A stretch of 63,381 nucleotides of DNA, taken from Stenotrophomonas sp. YIM B06876. GTDB taxonomy: Bacteria > Pseudomonadota > Gammaproteobacteria > Xanthomonadales > Xanthomonadaceae. Where the stretch lies: NCBI RefSeq assembly GCF_030711595.1, contig NZ_JAUJUJ010000017.1, forward strand, positions 1 through 63,381, written 5' to 3'. Positions within the stretch are counted from its first letter, which is position 1, and every line of letters begins with the position of its first letter. Below, piece after piece: positions 60,326-63,381 of this stretch. The notes beneath the pieces were generated by a model. It saw only the letters and a list, made by a program, of their open reading frames with translations. It had not been told where the DNA came from and did not search any database. The position numbers were made by a program, and so were the translations under genes.

Positions 60326-61086
60326 TGGATTGGGCGTTGCGGTTTCTGGGCGTGGGCAATGCCGCGGCGGTGGACCTGGGTTCGGCGATGGCGGTGATCG
60401 AATGTGGGGCGCAGCCGTGGCTGACCCTCGATTGCGGCGGCGAAGGGCTTACCGCGTATCGCAACCATTACCGGACGATGCCGCACGCGGTCTTCGTCAC
60501 CCACGTGCACCTGGATCATGTCGCCGGCTTCGAGCGCCTGTTCATCCACAGCTATTTCAGTGGCCAGCGCGGCAAGGTGCGCCTGTATGTGCCCGCGCCG
60601 CTGGTGCCGCTGCTGCACCGGCGGGTGGCCGACTATCCGAACGTGCTGGCCGAGGGCGGCGCCAATTTCTGGGACGCGTTCCAGCTGATCGTGGTGGGAG
60701 ACGCGTTCTGGCATGACGGCGTCCGCGTCGAAGTATTCCCTGTGCGTCACCACTGGCCGGAAACGGCTTACGGCCTGCGTCTGCGCGGTTCAGTGGTGTG
60801 GACCGGCGATACCCGGCCGATCCCGGAAATGCTGGCGCGCTATGCCGATGACAATGAGCTCATCGCCCATGATTGCGGCCTGCATGGCAATCCGTCGCAT
60901 ACCGGCGTGGACGATCTGGAGCGGGAATATCCGCAGGAATTGCAGGCGCGGATGATGCTGTACCACTACGCCAGCGCCGCCGATGGCGAAGCCTTGCGCG
61001 CGCGTGGACACCGCGTGGCCATGCCTGGCGAATGCGTGCCGCTGGCCTTGCCCACGGCGCCGTGCGTGATCACGCAGGCTCCCTGA
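60325..61086 (+). CDS. MBL-fold metallo-hydrolase
   Basis: 253 aa. The metal motif is FVTHVHLDHVAGFERLF, then EVFPVRHHWPETAYGL, WTGDTRPIPEML and HDCGLHGNPSHTGVDDLE, giving a ribonuclease Z-like set of ligands. Substrate unknown. Its ATG overlaps the kdkA stop by one base, so it is translated from the same transcript and may act on an LPS-related substrate (inference). Confidence 0.85.
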   Translation: MDWALRFLGVGNAAAVDLGSAMAVIECGAQPWLTLDCGGEGLTAYRNHYRTMPHAVFVTHVHLDHVAGFERLFIHSYFSGQRGKVRLYVPAPLVPLLHRRVADYPNVLAEGGANFWDAFQLIVVGDAFWHDGVRVEVFPVRHHWPETAYGLRLRGSVVWTGDTRPIPEMLARYADDNELIAHDCGLHGNPSHTGVDDLEREYPQELQARMMLYHYASAADGEALRARGHRVAMPGECVPLALPTAPCVITQAP

Positions 61087-61443
61087 GGTGGGTGGGCGAG
61101 GGCGTGTCGTCCGCGCTTCTTTTGCTGGCACGGGAACGCGCACTGCCTGAGGTGCCCGGCGATGACGCGTGGCGACTGCACTGCGTGGCGAAGAGCCGGA
61201 TGCGGACGCCTGTCCGGGCCAGGGCTCCGCTTGCGCGGCGGCAGTCGCCGGAATTGCGCGGATCACGAGGATCAGCGGGTCGCTATCGGCGATACGGGCG
61301 CAGGTGCGCTATGGCCGGGTGGGTGTGCTTGAGGGTGTGTGCAGCTGGCAGTGGCGAACGCGCACAGGACGGTGGCCCGAAGTGTTGCATCAACGTGCCT
61401 TCGCGGCGCAATGGGCACGCGCGAAGGCACCGTCTGAAAAGGC
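61087..61443. other. Gene-free interval, 357 bp
   Basis: Lies between the MBL gene (plus) and the 3' end of the SRP RNA (minus). An open frame 61169-61525 contains some protein-like stretches (VRYGRVGVLEGVCSWQW) but runs into the SRP RNA and has no family match; possibly a decayed gene. Confidence 0.4.
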
Positions 61444-61551
61444 GGTGGCCCCGCCGGCTGACCTCGGCGCCCGCGTCGATCGATACCGTTGCTGCCTTCC
61501 GGCCCTGGCGGGATTTTCGACCTAGCGTCGCGAGGGGCCGACGGGGCCACC
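61444..61551 (-). ncRNA. ffs: 4.5S signal recognition particle RNA
   Basis: On the minus strand the sequence starts GGTGGCCCCG and ends CGGGGCCACC, closing a long hairpin. The apex holds the conserved Ffh-binding domain IV: GCCAGGGCCGGAAGGCAGCA, equivalent to CAGGTCCGGAAGGAAGCAGC of E. coli. Length is about 108 nt, normal for the small SRP RNA. A TTTT run follows the 3' end. The exact 5' end is inferred from the terminal stem. Confidence 0.93.
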
Positions 61552-61673
61552 ATAGAAACGTTGGCCGCCTTGCGGCGGCCTGAAGCGGTGCCGGGAATGG
61601 GCAGCAGGCAACAATCAGCCGCCGCAAATCCGGAAAACCGCATGCATCGGATCAAACCAATGCAGCGCCGCGC

Positions 61674-61679
61674 ATTCTA
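61674..61679 (-). promoter_or_regulatory. Probable -10 box upstream of ffs
   Basis: TAGAAT on the minus strand followed by GCGCGGCGC, a stringent-type discriminator. It is about 120 bp before the mature 5' end, so a leader would be trimmed. No good -35 at 17 bp. Confidence 0.4.
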
Positions 61680-61925
61680 GCGCATGCGCGATTGGCAACG
61701 CCATACATGACGGCGGAATCCTGTGAATGGGTGGCGTTGCCGGGCCGGTGCAACGCCCATCTCCAGCAGGTTGGTCTTCTAGGGCAACCTCTGTTTCCTG
61801 TGCGCGACGCGTGCAGGGCGGCTGGCGTTGCCGGTCAGCGGAAAATGGCGCACAGCCCCCGGTCAGCAGCGGCATCCGTGGCGGGTTAATGGCGATGCGG
61901 CGGGTTTGAAAGCTTCAAATCCGGC

Positions 61926-61964
61926 CCATGAAAAAGGCCGCCCACTGGGCGGCCTTTTTCATGG
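61926..61964. terminator. Bidirectional terminator beside tRNA-Ser(GGA)
   Basis: 18-bp perfect stem: CCATGAAAAAGGCCGCCC pairs with GGGCGGCCTTTTTCATGG around ACT. It ends the minus-strand tRNA transcript. Confidence 0.9.
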
Positions 61965-61967
61965 ATC

Positions 61968-62060
61968 TGGCGGAGAGAGGGGGATTCGAACCCCCGAAGC
62001 GCGGTTTAGACGCTTACACACTTTCCAGGCGTGCTCCTTCAACCACTCGGACACCTCTCC
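61968..62060 (-). tRNA. tRNA-Ser (GGA)
   Basis: 93 nt class II tRNA on the minus strand. The anticodon loop CTGGAAA gives GGA, the acceptor is GGAGAGG / TCTCTCC (one G-U) and CCA is encoded. Confidence 0.96.
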
Positions 62061-62098
62061 GGACCTGCCGCAACCACGAAGGCGCTGCAGGGGCGCAA

Positions 62099-62127
62099 AT
62101 TCTATAGGCCCGGAGCAATTGCCACAA
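62099..62127 (-). promoter_or_regulatory. Promoter of tRNA-Ser(GGA)
   Basis: On the minus strand TTGTGG (62122-62127) - 17 bp - TAGAAT (62099-62104). The tRNA starts 38 bp downstream. Confidence 0.72.
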
Positions 62128-62200
62128 GCGCGATTTTCAGGGGCGCAGCCGGGGGTGCCGGGCATGGCACAATGTCGGCTCAGATGAAGACGGTTGCCTG

Positions 62201-63381
62201 ATGTCCTACCTCGTCCTTGCCCGCAAGTGGCGTCCAAAGCGTTTTGCCGAGCTGGTGGGCCAGGAGCACGTGGTCCGCGCGCTGAGCAATGCGCTGGACA
62301 GTGGCCGTGTCCACCACGCCTTCCTGTTCACCGGTACCCGCGGGGTGGGCAAGACCACCATCGCGCGCATCTTCGCCAAGTCGCTCAATTGCGAGCACGG
62401 CACCAGTGCCGATCCGTGCGGCCAGTGTCCGGCCTGTCTGGATATCGATGCCGGGCGCTATATCGACCTGCTGGAAATCGATGCCGCGTCCAATACCGGC
62501 GTGGACGACGTGCGCGAGGTGATCGAGAACGCCCAGTACATGCCCTCGCGCGGCAAGTACAAGGTCTACCTGATCGACGAAGTGCACATGCTGTCCAAGG
62601 CCGCGTTCAATGCGCTGCTCAAGACGCTGGAAGAGCCACCGGAGCACGTGAAGTTCCTGCTGGCCACCACCGATCCGCAGAAGCTGCCGGTGACCGTGCT
62701 GTCGCGTTGCCTGCAGTTCAACCTCAAGCGGCTGGACGAAGACCAGATCCAGGGGCAGATGACCCGCATCCTGGCCGCCGAGCAGATCGAGTCCGACCCG
62801 AGCGCGATCGTGCAGTTGGCCAAGGCCGCCGACGGCAGCCTGCGCGACGGCCTGTCGCTGCTGGACCAGGCCATCGCCTATGCCGGCGGCGCGCTGCGCG
62901 AGGATGTGGTGCGCACCATGCTGGGTACGGTGGACCGCACCCAGGTGGGCGCGATGCTGGAGGCGCTGGTCGACGGGGATGGCGCGCAGCTGCTGCAGGT
63001 GGTGGCGGCGCTGGCCGAATTTTCGCCGGACTGGAGTGGCGTGCTCGACGCCATGGCCGAGGCGCTGCACCGCATCCAGGTGCGGCAGCTGGTGCCGGGC
63101 GCGCCGGTCAATGGCGAAGGGGTCGACGCGGACACCTTTGCCACACGCCTGCGCCCGGAAGTGGTGCAGCTCTGGTACCAGATGGCATTGGGCGGTCGCC
63201 GCGACCTGTATCTGGCGCCGAGTCCGCGCGCCGGGTTCGAGATGGCGGTATTGCGGATGCTGGCATTCCGGCCTGCGGGTGCGGCGCCGGCGGTGCCGCG
63301 CGCAGACGGGACGGCGCAAGCGGTTTCCAACCGGGGGGCCGTGGAGGCCGTGCCGGACGCCGCCACCGTGAAGCCGCCGGC
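62201..63381 (+). CDS. dnaX: DNA polymerase III subunits gamma/tau, 5' part
   Basis: 393 codons, cut by the window end. It is the clamp-loader ATPase: Walker A GTRGVGKT (45-52), zinc-binding Cys64, Cys73, Cys76 and Cys79 at the same positions as in E. coli, Walker B YLIDEVHML, sensor TTDPQKLPVTVLSRC (SRC motif) and domain III to about 365. The Ala/Pro-rich linker toward the tau-specific part begins after residue 365. ATG at 62201 gives MSYLVLARKWRPKRF, the usual N terminus. Any internal frameshift site that makes gamma would lie beyond the window. Confidence 0.97.
   Translation, partial: MSYLVLARKWRPKRFAELVGQEHVVRALSNALDSGRVHHAFLFTGTRGVGKTTIARIFAKSLNCEHGTSADPCGQCPACLDIDAGRYIDLLEIDAASNTGVDDVREVIENAQYMPSRGKYKVYLIDEVHMLSKAAFNALLKTLEEPPEHVKFLLATTDPQKLPVTVLSRCLQFNLKRLDEDQIQGQMTRILAAEQIESDPSAIVQLAKAADGSLRDGLSLLDQAIAYAGGALREDVVRTMLGTVDRTQVGAMLEALVDGDGAQLLQVVAALAEFSPDWSGVLDAMAEALHRIQVRQLVPGAPVNGEGVDADTFATRLRPEVVQLWYQMALGGRRDLYLAPSPRAGFEMAVLRMLAFRPAGAAPAVPRADGTAQAVSNRGAVEAVPDAATVKPP

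Noticed and set aside
62201..63381. Programmed frameshift site of dnaX
   Set aside because: The region where a slippery A-run would lie is beyond the window end; nothing can be said.

Overview
The window is a 63.4 kb piece of a high-GC gammaproteobacterial chromosome, almost certainly from the Xanthomonadaceae and most likely Stenotrophomonas. The reasons are the gene content and order (phoB-phoR-ppk1-ppx; tig-clpP-clpX-lon-hupB-tRNA-ppiD; gloB-methyltransferase-rnhA-dnaQ), a DPP7-type S46 peptidase, a short NAD-type isocitrate dehydrogenase, TorF and OmpA family surface proteins, and one GTAG-type palindromic element that looks like the SMAG repeats of Stenotrophomonas maltophilia. It is core chromosome. 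I see no prophage, insertion sequence, CRISPR array, secretion system or defence island.

Layout. 0-13.9 kb: amidase, DUF2127 protein and typA on the minus strand; cyclophilin and malate dehydrogenase on plus; then mixed single genes (Sel1 protein, RluA-type pseudouridine synthase, GST, SleB-type hydrolase, FadH-type reductase, YczE-like membrane protein, MDR oxidoreductase). 14-24 kb: envelope and peptide/amino-acid genes (OmpA-family protein, two small exported proteins sharing a C-terminal module, kbl, TorF porin, tdh, S46 dipeptidyl-peptidase, histidine phosphatase). 24-31 kb: folC-dedD-cvpA-purF run, ferritin-like DUF455 protein, lipoprotein, lpxH. 31-39 kb: phosphate and polyphosphate block on minus (bepA-like, then phoB-phoR-ppk1-ppx) with a good Pho box before phoB. 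39-42 kb: glutaredoxin, AhpD-like protein, NAD-type isocitrate dehydrogenase, Bax-inhibitor-1 protein. 42-50 kb: five tRNA genes (Pro, Arg, His, Lys, Leu), the protein-quality-control block tig-clpP-clpX-lon-hupB, then tRNA-Val and a tandem array of tRNA-Asp copies. 50-57.6 kb: ppiD, MltD-like transglycosylase, gloB, methyltransferase, rnhA, dnaQ, PP2C phosphatase. 57.7-63.4 kb: tRNA-Ser(CGA), LPS-core genes (heptosyltransferase, kdkA, MBL protein), 4.5S SRP RNA (minus), tRNA-Ser(GGA) (minus), and the 5' part of dnaX running off the end.

How the genes work together. Clear functional groups are phosphate sensing with polyphosphate turnover, folding and proteolysis (trigger factor, ClpXP, Lon, PpiD, BepA, cyclophilin), threonine catabolism (Tdh then Kbl), purine and folate synthesis, LPS core building (heptosyltransferase, Kdo kinase, LpxH) and replication (DnaX, DnaQ, RNase HI). 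Many genes end in strong hairpin-plus-T terminators, so most transcription units are short.

The least ordinary items are the tRNA-Asp tandem array, whose degenerate copies differ almost only by A:T to C:G changes; the SMAG-like dimer whose GTAG foot supplies a lipoprotein's stop codon; the pair of exported proteins sharing a 30-residue C-terminal module; and a fragment of a second PP2C gene. I did not find a convincing new multi-gene system.
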